From NCBI GenBank assembly GCA_005656395.1, contig SRSI01000044.1, positions 186,001 to 250,000 of the forward strand: a DNA stretch of 64,000 bases. Reading direction: 5' to 3'. The notes under the pieces were generated by a model. That model saw only the letters and a program-made list of their open reading frames with translations, was not told the DNA's origin and did no database searches. How positions within the stretch are numbered: position 1 is the first letter of the stretch; each line of letters opens with the position of its first letter. The position numbers and the translations under genes are program-made. Below are positions 36,107-50,900 of the stretch, piece by piece. This DNA comes from Strongyloides papillosus (taxonomy: Eukaryota; Nematoda; Chromadorea; Rhabditida; Strongyloididae).

Positions 36107-37002
36107 GAGGTGCAAGAAATAATGATTCATTCATTTTTTTAAAATTTAAATTACACAAAAGAACAATAATGTAGAAAAAACAACTACCTATTTTCGCATT
36201 GTTGCGAGATCTCTTAATAATTAAAAATATTTTCAAATTTGGTTTTTTTTACAAAAAAAAGATATGAAAATATTTTTGACAGGTCAACAATTTAATCAAC
36301 TTATTATTTAATTTTTTTTGTCGGATATTTAATAAGTAATATTTATTTACAGTTATTTAATATTTTACAAATTTGTTTCTTTACCTTTATAATATACAAT
36401 ATTTTTTTTGGTAGTTAAAAGGAAAAGGATTAATTTTTTATTTGTAAATTAATAATGTTTTATAATAAAATACAAAAAAAAGAATAATTATTTTTTATAG
36501 TATTTTTTTCGTGACACTTCTTTTTCTTCTCATTTTCCAAATATTAGTTTCAACAACTTTTTGATAAAGAATTTTCGTCACAATATCACTTTTCATTATC
36601 AACCATTAAAGTATTATCTATACCAAAAAGAAATAAAAAAGATAATAAAACAATAAAAAAAGTTAGAATTAATACCACTCCTGCAGTTTCATATTACGCA
36701 ACTCTACAACCCGTGGCATGATTTACAAAATTATTTAATGATCTTATCACGAAATTAACTTCAAAAAAGGTCCTTTTTTAATTATGAAACAAAAGATTAT
36801 TTATAGACACTTTTTTCTTTTTAAATTTTATATATATATATGATATGACACATTTTTAAACCAAAAATCATTCCTCTTCTGGAGATAGTTTAAAGATACT
36901 GTAAAGGAAGTATATAATTTTTTTTGACTTTTTGCTTAAAATTTCATTTTAAAAAGGGATTTAATATAAAGAGGTTTGTATATGACCATAGAACAAATAT
37001 CT
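36107..37002. other. Convergent 3' region, no gene seen
   Basis: About 900 bases between the skn-1 stop and the stop of the small minus-strand gene. It is AT-rich and holds both 3' UTRs. No exon is supported. Confidence 0.5.
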
Positions 37003-37415
37003 CTACTTGGAATTAGTTGTTGGCATATCTTTCTTTAACAATCCTCCTGTTTCTAACCTTATACAATTTCCAGTTGACAATGATATACATGTGGTTTCTG
37101 AAAACATATAAATAGTATTAACTATAAAGATTAAAGGTAAACTTCTTAAGTTTAATCTTAAGGGAAATTTCATTAAAAAATAATTATTTTTATTAAATAT
37201 ATTTTTATTATAACATAAATAACGTACCAGTTGGAGTTGATGCTCTTTGAGGACGGGGACTATTAGGACGTACCATTGGTGGAGCTAAAAAACCAGATTT
37301 TACTGTAAATTCTTCCTAAAAAAAGTTGTTTATTAGAGAAAAATATTAATTCTAATAACATCAAATAATTATCACTTACATTATTCTTTTTTGTAAAATT
37401 TGCTTGTAAATTCAT
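37003..37415 (-). CDS. Small three-exon gene of unknown function (72 residues)
   Basis: Exons 37415-37380, 37315-37228 and 37097-37003 join in phase through GTAAGT and GTACGT donors and TTTAG/TTTCAG-type acceptors. The protein starts MNLQANFTKKNNEEF, has a central proline/arginine-rich stretch (APPMVRPNSPRPQR) and ends with LLKKDMPTTNSK. It has no signal peptide or membrane helix. SPRP and STPT could be proline-directed phosphorylation or SH3-type sites (inference). I do not recognise the family. The regular codon use in an otherwise AT-saturated area and three consistent splice junctions argue that it is real. An alternative is that these are the last exons of a longer gene, but an ATG opens the first one. 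Confidence 0.65.
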
Positions 37416-40400
37416 TTTGAAAACAATATGGAATACTTGCAACTATTTAGAAATAAAAAAAATTATTTTTTTTTATAACAATCACCAGAAGAGATAACTT
37501 TTATTACCATATAAATAGAAGAAAGAATATTGTACCTAAATAAAGTTCAAAATGAATATTTAAATAAATAAATATAATTACAAAATAAAGATAAAAGAAT
37601 GGATTTATTATTATATATTTGACAAGGAAGTAACATAAACATTCTACAGATGGCATGCCTAAATACTAATCTATATAAAAAAAAGTTATACCAACTTAAA
37701 TATGTATATGTATGTATAAACATTTTAAAGAATGGTTATTACTATAGATATCAAAATGCAAATTAGAAAAATAAAAAAAATTTAATATTATAGTATATTT
37801 TTATAATAATAGTTATATAGAAAGGGGGAGGGGGAAATAGATAATTTATAGAAGTTTGTATAAAGAAAATGAAAAAGTTAAATCAAGTGATAACATCTTT
37901 AGAACATATATTAGACTATTCATATAATATTTATTTTCATAAATCCTTTATAACAACCAAAACACAAACAAGTCGTTTGAGTTATTTTTTTATTTTAAAT
38001 CAGACTTATTTATGATAAAAATTTTTTTCTTTTTAATATGTAATAATAATGAACCAATTATTATTGTTTATATTGTCGAGAAATAAAGAAAATAATATAT
38101 AAATTAAACACTTTTTTAGATTTATATAAGCAACAAAAAATAGTTACTGTTTATTTGGTAATCATTTCGTGACAATTAAATATTAAAGTAGATGTACTTT
38201 TCCGATGTAATGATGGACATTAAACTAAAAATATTTTCATATATCACAAGCATAACAAAATATTTTTATAATTATTTTTTAGGATTAATATTCTTAAAAT
38301 GTATACTTATGATAATGATAACAAAAAATATAGAATAAAATATTATACTTTAATATTTAATATAGTACATACTGAATAAATGAAAGAAAAAAAAAGAATT
38401 TTTTGCATTTAGTTTATGTTAAAATGGTATTATTTATACAAACACCTAACTATTTATGGATATACATAAAGGGATATATATAAAAATATGTATGAAAGAT
38501 TTTGATAATAATATTTATTAATTTTTATGAAAATTTTTTAGAAATTATGGGTAAATTATAATTATTTCATATAAAAAAAATAAAATTTTCAGAAAAATTA
38601 ATGACTGTAAAGTGAGTAAGTAATTATTAAAAATTTTCAAAGGTATGAAAATAATATTTTTTATAAGTATGATATTATTAGATGAATTTTATTAATGTAA
38701 TAGACTTTAATTAACAAAATTACTTTATGAGATAAAAAATTAAACTAATACTTACTTACTATGGTAAAAAGTCATCTTTTTCTGTCAAACGTTAAATAGA
38801 ATAATATTTTATAATAATTTTAACCAATGTATTATAAATGTTTTTAAAAAGGAAATAATATTAGTAATAATAAATAAGATAATGTTTCTATTATGATTTT
38901 AAATAAAACGAAAAACATATGAAAAAAATAATTAGAAAAAAAGAGTTATTATTAATTAATGTTATTAAAGAAAATTTAATAATTTTGTGTTATGATGAAT
39001 TATCCTTTCATAAAGATACACAAACACATTATAATATAATTTTAACAATATGATAGAATAATTGTTCTTTAATATCTATAATTAAAAAATAAACATTTTT
39101 CTACATTCTTTAATGTTATTTTTGAGAAAATACGTGAAAATTATTAAAAACGAATGAATAGAAATTTTTTTAAAGATTTTAGAAGTATTCTCACTCACAT
39201 TCTTGATATTGTTTGTCGTCAAGGGCAACCTTTTTTTTAGTATATTTTAAATACATTATAACAACTTGTTTTGTAAGAATAAAAAAATTATCTCCTATTT
39301 TAACAAAATAAATGAAAAATAAAATATTTTTTTATTTATTTAGTTTTATAATTTTTTTAGAAAAAAATTATATTAAAAGTGTACGCAAAGAAGAATTTTT
39401 ACCTATAATATGATTTAGAGCCAATAAAAAATGATAAGCTATATTATTATGATAGATTCATGTATATATTATACATGTTTATTTGAATATCTTTCAATAT
39501 TATAAGATATATTGATACAAAGTTTAAATATTCACATCTTCAAACATGGTCTTTCTTTTTTATTTTTAAAATTTTTTTCACGATTATATTAAATCTTATC
39601 TCCTATATACCCGTTATATTTAATCAAATAAACTAAAACTAAATTTTTAAAATGGATAATTAAATAAAATTATATATACATTTGGGAGAGACATTTTTTA
39701 ACTAAATTATCTTTTAATATCAATGTTGAACTATCCATAAAGTACACATTCTTGAAAAATAGCTTTTATTTTTTTTACACAAAGAGATATCCTATTAAAT
39801 ATATTTTCATTCTACTATTTTTTTTATTAATTCTAATTATACTCTTTTCAAAAACTTAGATATTTTTTTCTTTTTTAACTATAAACTTAACTATTCATTC
39901 AACTTTTCTTAAGAACAATATTTATGTATTTAAAAAGTTTTCAAATGTTTATTCTGAAGAAAAGGAAAAGAATAATTTTACTTTTAGGTGAAATGATAAT
40001 TTAAACTTATCTAGGGATTGTAAAAGTGCATACATGATTTTTAACATTTTATTAATAATAACTTTACTTGGAAATATTATAATAAAATAAAAACATTTTT
40101 AATAATATATAGAGATAGTAACATAAAAATAAAATAAAAGAATGTTGAAAGTAAAAGATTTTATAAAATTAATAGTATTCATTTAATATACCATAATATT
40201 TATAATAAAATCCTCATTACATGGCTTCAATTGGATGAGAAAGATTATAATGCAAAATAATATATGTTAAATTCCGTTAATTGATTTGCGGATAATAAAA
40301 AAAATCCACGGGATAAGAATTCAATGAGAAGGGAAAACTAATAAAATAATGATGTTTTAAAAATATTAATATGTTGATGATAAAAAATTTTTATCCCATT

Positions 40401-40461
40401 TTTGTGAAAATTTCCCTCAAATTTGTGGTTGATAGATTCGTAAGAGGAAACAAAATGTCAA
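37416..40461. other. Gene-poor AT-rich stretch
   Basis: About 3 kb of AT-rich DNA with long A/T runs and a G-rich run near 37825 (GGGGGAGGGGG). I see no exon or RNA gene. Confidence 0.5.
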
Positions 40462-42209
40462 TTATTTCATTAACATGAGATTACCAAATGTAGTGAATAA
40501 TAAGGCACTAAAGACAAGTGTTGAAGAAAGAATAAAAAAATGATTACTGTTTCCGGAGGACGGCTCTCCTAATCCTAAACTAAAGCAGTCCATATATTCT
40601 TTACTACTTCCTAATTTTCCAGGATTTTCCACATCAAAGACATAACCACTAACTTCATCTAGTGATTTAAACTCCCCAAATTTAGTCGTTTCAAGAACAA
40701 CCTCAAAATCAAATAATGCATTTTTTGGAATATCCAAATCAGACAATTTAACAACTCCAGTAGAACCTCCTGTATAAATTTTAAATGCTGAGAAATTCTT
40801 CTTATCAATCTCAATTATACTAAAATTAACCTCTCCCTTTGTCTTCCAATATAAATGTATTTTTTCAATGTTCTCCTTAAATGGTGTCTCAAAAAATAAA
40901 TTATTACAATTAATATTGACATGAATACTTGGTATGATAGGAATAACATTAATAACCTTTGACTCACTACCCTTTCCATTACTTATATAACATTTATATT
41001 GACCAATATTTGATATTTGAAAACTAATAATGTTTAAAACAGAAAATGTATATTTTTCCTCTTGATAAGCATATATTTTTGTTGCATTTTCATTAACTAA
41101 CTCCTTAAAATAATAATGGATTTAGTTGATTATTAAAAGGGATATGTTAAAAATAACTTACATGAAGTGGTTTTCCATTAAAAGTCCATGAAACAGAGGC
41201 CTCTGGGTATGCTATATATTTGCAAGTTAAATTTAATTCTTTACCAAATTCAGCTGATATTTGTTCAGATTTATTAAATATCTTAATATTTTCTATAACA
41301 AAAAAATTATATTAATTATAACTTTTGATATATTTTTAAAACTTACCATTCATTTCAATTGGCGATTCAATGGACTTTGATGGATCTGAAAGTAAAAAAT
41401 GATATAATAGAAATAAAAGAGCATATTTTAGAATTATTATTACTTGAAAAAATAAGTAGATATTCTTTTTTTTATCTCCAAATTAATACTTACCAACTAC
41501 ATTAATCTTTGATTGAGTAAAAGAACTTCCAATGCTATTATTCGCTGTGCATCTATAATTTCCCGAGTATAAAAGTTGAGCTTTCTCAAAAACAAGTTTA
41601 TTTCCGATTATCTTAACACCTTTTGGAATTTTTCCGCCCTGAAAAATAAAAAAATATGTTAAGGAAATGTTTTTATTTTTATTTCCTTACCTCATATGTC
41701 CATTCAACTATAGGTGATGGTGTTCCTGTAACTTGACATTCCAAAACAAATTCCTGACCTATAGTAATCGTTTTATCTTTCTTACCAACAAATGTTGCTG
41801 CTGGTGTTTCACCAATAAAAACATTATGTGTAATACTATATGGAGCACCATCAGAGTAACTGGTACATACAAAAGTTTTTTTATCATCACTAAGGGTTAT
41901 TGAAGGAATAAGAAGTTTATAATAATCTTTATCAACAGAAACACGATAATCTTTCGATTCATCTTGTACCTCTAAATCAGAAGCAATCAATCCAGTATCA
42001 TGTCCCAGAGACCAGGCAACAGAAATAGCTTCATCATTAACTAACTGCTCAACATCTTTAATATGACACAAAAGTTCAAGACTTTCACCATTTTTAACAT
42101 AAAATGTCTCTCCCTTATTAATTATTTCTTGTGCTTCACCAAGAATTGCCAATCCACCAACAAGAAATACAGTAAAAAATAAAAAATTTTTAAATAATTT
42201 TTGTCTCAT
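40462..42209 (-). CDS. Immunoglobulin-superfamily surface protein, probably GPI-anchored
   Basis: Five exons, 42209-41691, 41638-41494, 41385-41347, 41292-41162 and 41103-40462, join in phase into 491 residues. After a signal peptide (about 1-26) come three Ig folds with paired Cys and core Trp: LELLCHI...VAWSLG...KTFVCTS; FVLECQV...VEWTYE...GNYRCTA; LNLTCKY...VSWTFN...GQYKCYI. The following 170 residues contain LYWKTKGEVNFSI and may be a divergent fibronectin-III fold. The end is a small-residue site (SSGNSN) then a hydrophobic stretch with no real cytoplasmic tail, the pattern of a GPI signal. Worm relatives with this plan (for example WRK-1) act in neuronal adhesion and axon guidance; the exact orthologue is not settled. 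Several N-glycosylation sites are present. Confidence 0.8.
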
Positions 42210-45200
42210 ATTTGTAAACAGTAAATAGTAACAAAATAAAAATAATTATTTTAAGATAGTATTTTCTTTTCAAAAATAAATATGAAAAGAATATCTAAAA
42301 AGTGATAATATTTTAATTTTATCCAAAAGGAACAAAAAATTTATTAATAAATATAATAATTAAAAAGCGAGATTACATCCATTGAAATTTGGCAAAAAAA
42401 AAGAATATAAAAATTTTATGATAAAGAAGGGTGTGAATTGAAATATGTTGGAAATTTAAATAGAATCACTAAGAAAATATTCTTTTATAATTTTTTTAAC
42501 AAGAAAATAGGGTTCCAATTAAGTTGGTATAAATACCTATCAAAAATATATATTTTCATTTATATTGATATTAAAAAATATTGTTACCACAGCTGAAAGA
42601 TATTTATATTATATTTATATATAGATTGCCAAGAAGAGATGAATATATAAATATATAAAATCTTGAAGGATTAATATTTTAGGGAATCAACAAAAAAATG
42701 ATTATTTCTATTCATGAGATTTTTAGTATAAATATAATAAATTTGGTTAAAACAAAAATTTATCAACAAAATAATAAAATACTTTTCTATATTATTATCA
42801 TTTAAAATTTTATATATCAGTGGGAAATTTTTTTCCATTAATTTTCTTAAAGATCACCTAAAGATTTTTTTTATATTTATAAAAGTTATCCTTCTACTAT
42901 GATGATTAAATGTATAAAAATATATATTTTTAAAGATGAATGAGGATAAAAAAAATATAAATAAAATGTTTAATTTTTAGATAGAAGATTTTGTAAGATA
43001 TTATTAAAATGTTAAATTTATAATAATGAACTTACATTTATATTAAATGAAAACAAAGAATAGGGGTGGAAGCTCTTTTTTTCTTTGAAGTTATCAAAAG
43101 TCTTATGAAATAATTTTAAAAATAAACAATAAATGTTATGAAACAAAAATGAGGGAGGAGATATAGAATAAACAATCATATTTTAATTACCCTTGGATTA
43201 AATTTATTATAACTTTCGGTAGATATAATGTTTAATGAAAATGATTTCTCTGTGTCAAAAAATATCTTTTTTTTGATAATAAAAAGGACAGATATTGTTT
43301 TATTAAGAGATATGTTTAAAAGAGTGGATAAAACTTGTAAGATAGATAATAATTATTAAAAGTATAAAAAGATGATATAAAATGTTAAGATACATTATTG
43401 TTAAACAATACTCACTAATTTTTTTACTTTCCTTCCCCTTACTCATACACTTTTTGATATTGTAAAAATGGATAAGAAGTTAATCCAACCATCTGATCAG
43501 AACAAAGAAAGGAATTAGAGTGACTAAAGGTGTATATCTAACTTTTGTAACCTCATGTTACATGAAGGCACAATCTTATTGTCCCATAAATACTAAAATG
43601 GTTTTACTACTAGTTTATCCAAAGAGATAATTAGGATTTAAGAAAATTGACTTTATTATTAATGATGAAAGTTAAATTAGAAAATTAAAAGAAAACCATA
43701 CAAAATTATGGTCTTTTAAGATGATTGAAAAAGTGAAAAGAGAGTAATAATCTCTTTTAATGATGATGAAATAGAAAAAATTAACCAATTTAGGAGTAGT
43801 AAAAAGAAAAGCGAATATAAAAATTTTATAATAAATCTTTTACATAAACTTATGAAATTCTTGTTGTAATTTTAAGGAATACAAAACATAAGCTTGTAAA
43901 TAATTGCTTTTTTCATCTATTTAAATAAATAATTTCCAAAACTTTAATTGGAAGGCGGTAAAACTAATGGCTTATTGAAAATGTAGCACCTTTATTGAAA
44001 ATTCAATTTATATATGTGTAATGACACAATAAGGTATCATGGGACAAAAGATTATTCCTATTAAAATTAAATTTTACTATCTGATTGCCCCAACAATCAA
44101 TTGGCGTGAAAATTTAATGAGGTATTCTTAAGATTTAACGACAAATTATAAAAATAGGTAGATGATTTGTTAGACCTTTTGTCTGGAGGCTAAATTTAAT
44201 TACAATAAAAGTATTGTACTTTTTATATAAAATATAATATGACAGTTTTTAAAGCATGATATGAAGATTTTAAAAAGCAACCCATAGAAATTAGATAGGA
44301 TATTATCTTTTATCAAACTTACTATAATATGACAGTTGCTCCTATTATAATATCACTTCACTCATGAATATAATAATGATCGTTTAAGGTTGTTTTGTAA
44401 ATGATACTAATAACAAATGCTCATTTTTCTTTTTATCCTCAAAATTTAACTACTTGTTATTATGAAGATTTAAAATGACAGTGTAATTGGTTCATAATCA
44501 TATATTGTATTGATATTATATGTATACAAAAAATAAGATTTAAATATATACAAGACCACATATGGTATTTAAGTAGAAGATTGTATAGTTTAAATTTTTG
44601 AATATATAATAATATATGATAAAGAAATAAAATTTCGGATAAACTTAAGAACAAGTAAAATTAAATATAAATTAAGGGGATGAAGAGGAAAGATTAATCT
44701 TCAAAATATCTTTAAAACAACTAAATTTATTTATTATAATAATGAAGTAAAGTTTAATCAGTGCATGTCAATATTTAAATAATCAAATCTTATCTAAATT
44801 TTACAATTCTACAGGGATAAATTATTTGGATACATTGAGACTTATACTATATTGGAAAAGATTCTCTTCATGACTGCTCAAAATGAATATATAGATGATG
44901 ATAGGAGAATGGAACATTATACAAACCACTTTTTTTGTAAAAAGATATAAAATGATTAGGCAAATTAATTTATATAAAATAGCTAATGTAATTTAACTAC
45001 ATAATCGTGAAACAATAATAATTATGACTCAATTCTATAATAACTACTTTATAAATGTTATGAAGTATAAGTCACAAGAAAGAGAATGAATAGGGTGGAG
45101 AAAAATGATAAAATGGAAAAAAAGTTAATTTATTATACATTTTATGATAAAAGATCGTACTTTTAATACAAATTTTGTGTCTTTATACTAAAATATTTCA

Positions 45201-48200
45201 TGCATCCTAAAAAAATATCTATAGATTATGTGAAAATTCATTTAGAATGTGTATTACATTAATTATGATACACAAAATGTTTGATACACAATATACTTTT
45301 TAATTGACATATGTCTATTACAATAAATTTTGATTATATAATTAATTGTGTGTGATAAAATTAGTATTCTCCAAGCAAAAAATATTAATAGATGTTTGAA
45401 ATGTGATGTGAGAGAGAAAGTCACTTTATTTGGAGAATTCTAGTAAGTAATAAGAAAAGAGAAAATAAAACATCAGTCGTGTCTATATATTAAAGAAAAA
45501 GATGTTTTTTATTTTAACTTTTTTCTCTTAATAAAATAAAAATATTTCATTGATGGTGTGTACTTTTATTATACTTATAAATAATACAATAAATATATCC
45601 ATTTATGCTCCTCTTTTTTGTTAAAATATTTGTTTAATAACATGAATGTATGGTACTATGATTTATGTTTTGTCTGGATGTAAAATAATTAAACTGTTAT
45701 ATTACTAATTAAAATGTAATTTAAGATGGCAAATGTTATATGTTAATTTATAAATATATTTTAATACTTGACTTATTTTGATAGTGAAAATGCCGAAGTG
45801 GTTTAGCAGTGTTGATGTAGTATGGAAAGTGTAAATTCTTATGTTGCGGCATGTTTTTATCATCATTTTCTGTATACATATATCATTTCACGATATATTT
45901 AGATTGAAATTGACAATGATAAAAATGTTAAAGAGTAGTTAGCATTAGGGGTTAAAAAAAAGATATATTTTTTTTATTAAAATTATGGAGAGTGTTTAAA
46001 AAAAGTGAATGTAAGTTTGAGAGAGAATGACAAAATGATAAATATTATGGATGATTTTAAACCAACTGTACTTTAGGCAAAAAAATTAACAATAATAATT
46101 TTATGTTAAGAACAAAGTATTATCATAAGTCAATAAGAAGTTAAATGATTGAAAGGTAAAAAAAATTAATGATGGTTTTTAAAAATATAATTTTTAAAGT
46201 TTTTTGTGATATTTGGATGTATAGATGTAGAAGACAAGACAATTGTGTGCCATCTTCTATATAAATAAAGAAAAAATCGTTTTTTCTTTTAATTGATGAA
46301 CAGATTGAAATATATCATTAAATGATTGTATGATAGTAAATAATTAAAAGAAGTATTAGTTAAATATCTTGATATATATATATTTATTAATCAAGAGTCA
46401 TATCAATGATTGAATAATAATAGGGAATAAGTAAATGAAACTGTGATTTAAAATACATTAACTGATTAAAAATAAATTTATCAAATTAATTTTGGTACCA
46501 GTTTTAAAAATATTTGGAAAGCTAAATTAATTTGCTTGTATAAGAAATATATATAGAGCCCGATGAGAGTGAATAATAAAGTTTAATTGTAAAAGTAATA
46601 AAATATGCCATGTGCAGATCATAAATTTTGCCTTAAATATATATTTTTTAATTGCTTTTTATGACAAACATATAAAAAAGGTGTTTCTTTTGTTGTAATG
46701 GAGAGTGTTGGATAATATTATTAGCTGCTAACACCAGTAGAAAAAATATAATACATGGATAATATAAAAAGTAATAAATTGATATTAAAAATTTTAGGCA
46801 TAAAATGGGAAGTATGAAAAAGAATATATTAGAAAAGATTTGACAGGAAATGGTCAAGAAAATAATTGAAAGAGGATAAGATGGACAAATAACAAAGGTC
46901 TTCTGTCATTGATATTAAAAATATAATTATCCATTAATGCTTCAAAACATCCTTTGGGAGTTGTTAATTAAAATGATAAACTATCAATCTGTAGAAAGCT
47001 TTTTGATATCTCCTATTAATGATCCACCATAATTGACATTCAATGAAAGTGAATTTAAACATGTATATATTTTAAAGTGTTACTTTAATTAGAATTTATT
47101 ACTAATATTTCAAAATTTGTACTAGCCTCTCATATTATAATATATGTACAAAATATTAAAAAGTAACTAATGATAATAATATTATTATTACATTTATAAA
47201 AAGTGTAATATTAGAATAATTATACAACAACATGCCATATATTTTATTTTGAAAAATGAGTGAAATATAATTTTGCAATTTCATATAAATAATATTTTAT
47301 GACCTTTGATAATAAAAATATATTTTATAAATCAGAGTAAGTACATATACAAAATAATAGATATTTTATATTTTTATTAATTTAATAAAGAATAATTATG
47401 ATAGAAAAAATGACATTATTATCAGTAGGAAAAATTTTGGAGGACAAATTTAAAGCGAAAGTTCTTAGTTTAATAAATTAATTATATGCTAATTAGGATA
47501 AAAAAATTTTAATTATCTTTAAAATAACGTTATACTTTATAAATCTCATTATCAATTATTTTAAATGAACTTATTAGATCAAAGAACATGAATGTTAAAA
47601 AAATTAGCGACTTGGAAAATATGTATCCAAATACAAAGTAATATAATAATTGGGATATGACTAAAAAGATAATAGGTACGGCAAAAGACAAAAACCCTTC
47701 TTTTTTACATTGTCTTTATACTTTTCAAACAATCTGCGGTACATATTATATATATCTAACTATTATATATATATATATAGATATATTAATTTAATGGCAT
47801 TTATCATAATGTATAAAGATAAATTGATATAAAAAGATGAGGATAACGACCTTACTGAAGACGACCTTAAATAATTTTAAACAATGATTCTTTAAGGAAC
47901 ATGGTTAATTTACGTTTCTGTTAAATATTGTCCCAAACAACAGGTAAAAGTAAAGATCTATTAAAATAGCTATTAATATATATATACATAAATTAATAGA
48001 AGGCATATATAAATTTACATAAAAATAATAATAATTAAAATTATATGTACTTTTATTTAAAAATACCAAACTGATTAATATTATTATGATTTATAATATT
48101 ATACATAATAACAGTTATTAAGAATGAATAATATTAATATGCTGCACCTTTCCACTTTTATTAACTACATAACGATCATGGTACATTATAATAGATTATA

Positions 48201-49615
48201 TTATTATTTATACCATACATATAATATCTATTAAAACTTTACAAATTATAATAAATTTATATTAAATTATAAAACATATATATTTATAAAAATATTAGTA
48301 CATAAGTAGTTGATAAAGAAAATTTAGGAGTATTAAAAAGTTCAAGAGAATAATTATTGAATATAAATAAAAACGATTTAGGAAGAAAACAATGAAGTTA
48401 TAGAATGTTTTCCTTGTTATTCGAAAGATTAAGAAATATCTTAATGTGTATCTACTTTTGTGATTAAAAAGAAGACAATGTACCATGTTATACTATATTT
48501 GTATTGTATGGAGAGGGGCCAAACCTCTTAATAAAGAATAACGAAATGCCATGTATATTTATTATATTTTATTTTGATAAGAGAGGAAAAAATTTTGATT
48601 TGTAGAGATAATCTTTAGAATAAAAGCTTAACGCTATGACATTATTACTTTCTCTTCAAAAAGACATGTGTTTCACATACATGCATATTTATTCCTCATT
48701 CCATCATGACAAATTAAGAAGTCTTTTTGGCAAAACGTTATGGGTGTTAAACAGTCAAGATAGATTAAGGATATATCAAAGTTATGGATAAAACTTTTGA
48801 CAACGCATATAAGATTATCAATATTCAAAGGAATACGAAACTAAAATTTTAAGGATTATTTTAGAAGTTATGGAGAATTACGATAAATATTAAATGGTCA
48901 AAAATATTTTCATATTATATTATAATTATTTTTCTTATCTTAAGTACAATTAAAATATTTAATAATGATAGAAAACTATAAAAAAATATATGATAAGCTT
49001 TTAAAATTTTTTAATATCATTATTTAACTTCTGTTATCGAGACACTTTTTTTATAAATTTAACCCTATGGGGTTGATAAAGTAAGTAAATTAAAATTTAA
49101 TATTACTATTATGAAAATAAAAATAGAATATTTTCATTAATTTTATGTGAGAAAAACTTTTCTTTAAAAAGTTATTATTGTAAATGATGAATAAATAATG
49201 GAAATCTATTATTATCATCATTAAATACAATAAAATATGTAAAATAGAAGAGTTTAATTAAAAATAAAATAGTGCATTTTTTGGATGACAAATTTATTAA
49301 GAGATTTTTGATATTAGTAAATTACATAATTATTTTTTTTGAAAGAGAAATATATTTTATTAGAATATTATTGATACGGTATGTAAAATTAAAGAAAATA
49401 TTTTTGTTCAACAAATGGCCAAGCTCTAGTTAATTTTCTCAATAATTTTCGCGACAACTCATTAAAACTATTATGAGTAAAAAATTCTTTTTAATTATCA
49501 TTAAAAAAAGCTATGGCAAATTTAATTTAAAAAAATATAATAAGTATGAATGTTTGATATTCAATAGAAAGTATATAGTTATTATTTTGTTGGTATTATT
49601 TCATTTCCCTTTCAG
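42210..49615. other. Gene-poor AT-rich stretch
   Basis: About 7.4 kb without a supported exon. It contains (TA)n runs near 46370-46385 and 47760-47780. ORFs at 44460-44654, 46648-46857 and 48295-48486 (all minus) are low-complexity and carry no family signature. A short stem near 45790-45852 was examined as a tRNA and rejected. Confidence 0.5.
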
Positions 49616-50900
49616 CTAATTTTTCATATTCCATACATTAAAAGGTTTTTCCATATTTGTTATAGCACAATGAATAACTCGCTTTTTTCTATCTAAACCC
49701 TGAGCTTGAGCCAAACTATAAATTGACTCAGCCCTAAGTCTCTGTATTTGACCAGAATTATTTAACCATGGAAGTAGATCTTGATAGTCTATTGCTAATA
49801 AAATAACAGGATCAAATATCATTTTAACTAACCATACTAAAACAATTCCACCACAAACAGTGTGTAAAGTATTTCCTTCTTTTAAAAACTACAAAATAAG
49901 GGTAAAAGAATAGATAATAGTAATATCTACCTCATAAACAGGACAATCAGCTAAATTTTTTGATAAATCATGAATATTTATGTGTGTTATTAATATAACA
50001 ATAGCTCCAGACAAAATTAACATTGTTGTTAAAATATATAATACAACTCTACCTCCATGCGCTAAAAATTTAAATAGTAATCCTTTTGATAATGGAGTCT
50101 CATTACGCGACCTAAAACAAATAAATAAAAAAAGAAACTTAATAAATTAAATTAAAGCTTACTCTTCATTTTTAACAGCATTTCTTATTGAAAAAAATGT
50201 ATATGTGTATATGAGGATGATAGAGATGATAAAGATAATCATTATAACTATTGAAATATACAAAAGTGGTAATTGACATGAGTTAAATGAACATAATCTA
50301 AATAATGTTTCTTTAGAATAGAACATAATCATAAGGGGAATGAAAGCTAGTGAATAGATGAGTGAGATACCCCATTGCAAAAATGTAAGCATACTAATTT
50401 TTGCTGGTGAACAGGATCTTCGAAATGTTAAAGAACGTTGTTGGATATCCTTAACAAGAAAACAATGAATTATATTGTAGAGAGATGCATGAGTTATTGA
50501 AAATGTTATTATAAAGAATGCCATTGCATAGATGGCAAATGTTGTTCTTGTAAAATTTGAAAATGTTCCAACTCCAATAATAATAATTGATGTTAAAATA
50601 TCACAACAATAATTATTTAATATTAATCTAAAATAAGTGAAAAATCGTTTTACTGAATCTTAAGAACACTAAATTTTACCCATAATGTCTTTTAGAGAGT
50701 CTTTTTTTGGTAACAGCCATCATTGTAAGCATAGATATTGAAATAGCACAAAATAGGGAAATAATTGCTATAGTTGGAGTTGCACTTAACAAAAAATTAT
50801 CTACCTTTCTTGAATAATTAATTTCATTAATAGAATCTTGATACCCTTCAGTAGTTAGATTTTTTTGACATTGTCGTAGGAGATCCTCAGCTAACGACAT
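49616..50900 (-). CDS. Seven-transmembrane receptor, orphan
   Basis: Four exons, 50900-50680, 50627-50163, 50111-49931 and 49888-49616, join in phase into 379 residues. The N-terminus (MSLAEDLLRQC, with NLTTEG as a glycosylation site) is followed by seven hydrophobic helices, beginning with TPTIAIISLFCAISISML and ending near GGIVLVWLVKMIFDPVILLA. A long third cytoplasmic loop (NAVKNEESRNETPLSKG) and a soluble tail of about 65 residues complete the GPCR plan. There is no DRY motif after helix 3 and no NPxxY; IFDPV sits where NPxxY would be. I cannot assign a known worm receptor family. It is unlike the two other 7TM genes in the window. Confidence 0.75.

Noticed and set aside
45790..45852. Possible tRNA (ATGCCG...CGGCAT ends, GTGGTTTAGCAG)
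   Set aside because: Only a 6-bp outer stem; no T at position 8, no T-arm GGTTCRA, and 63 bases is too short.
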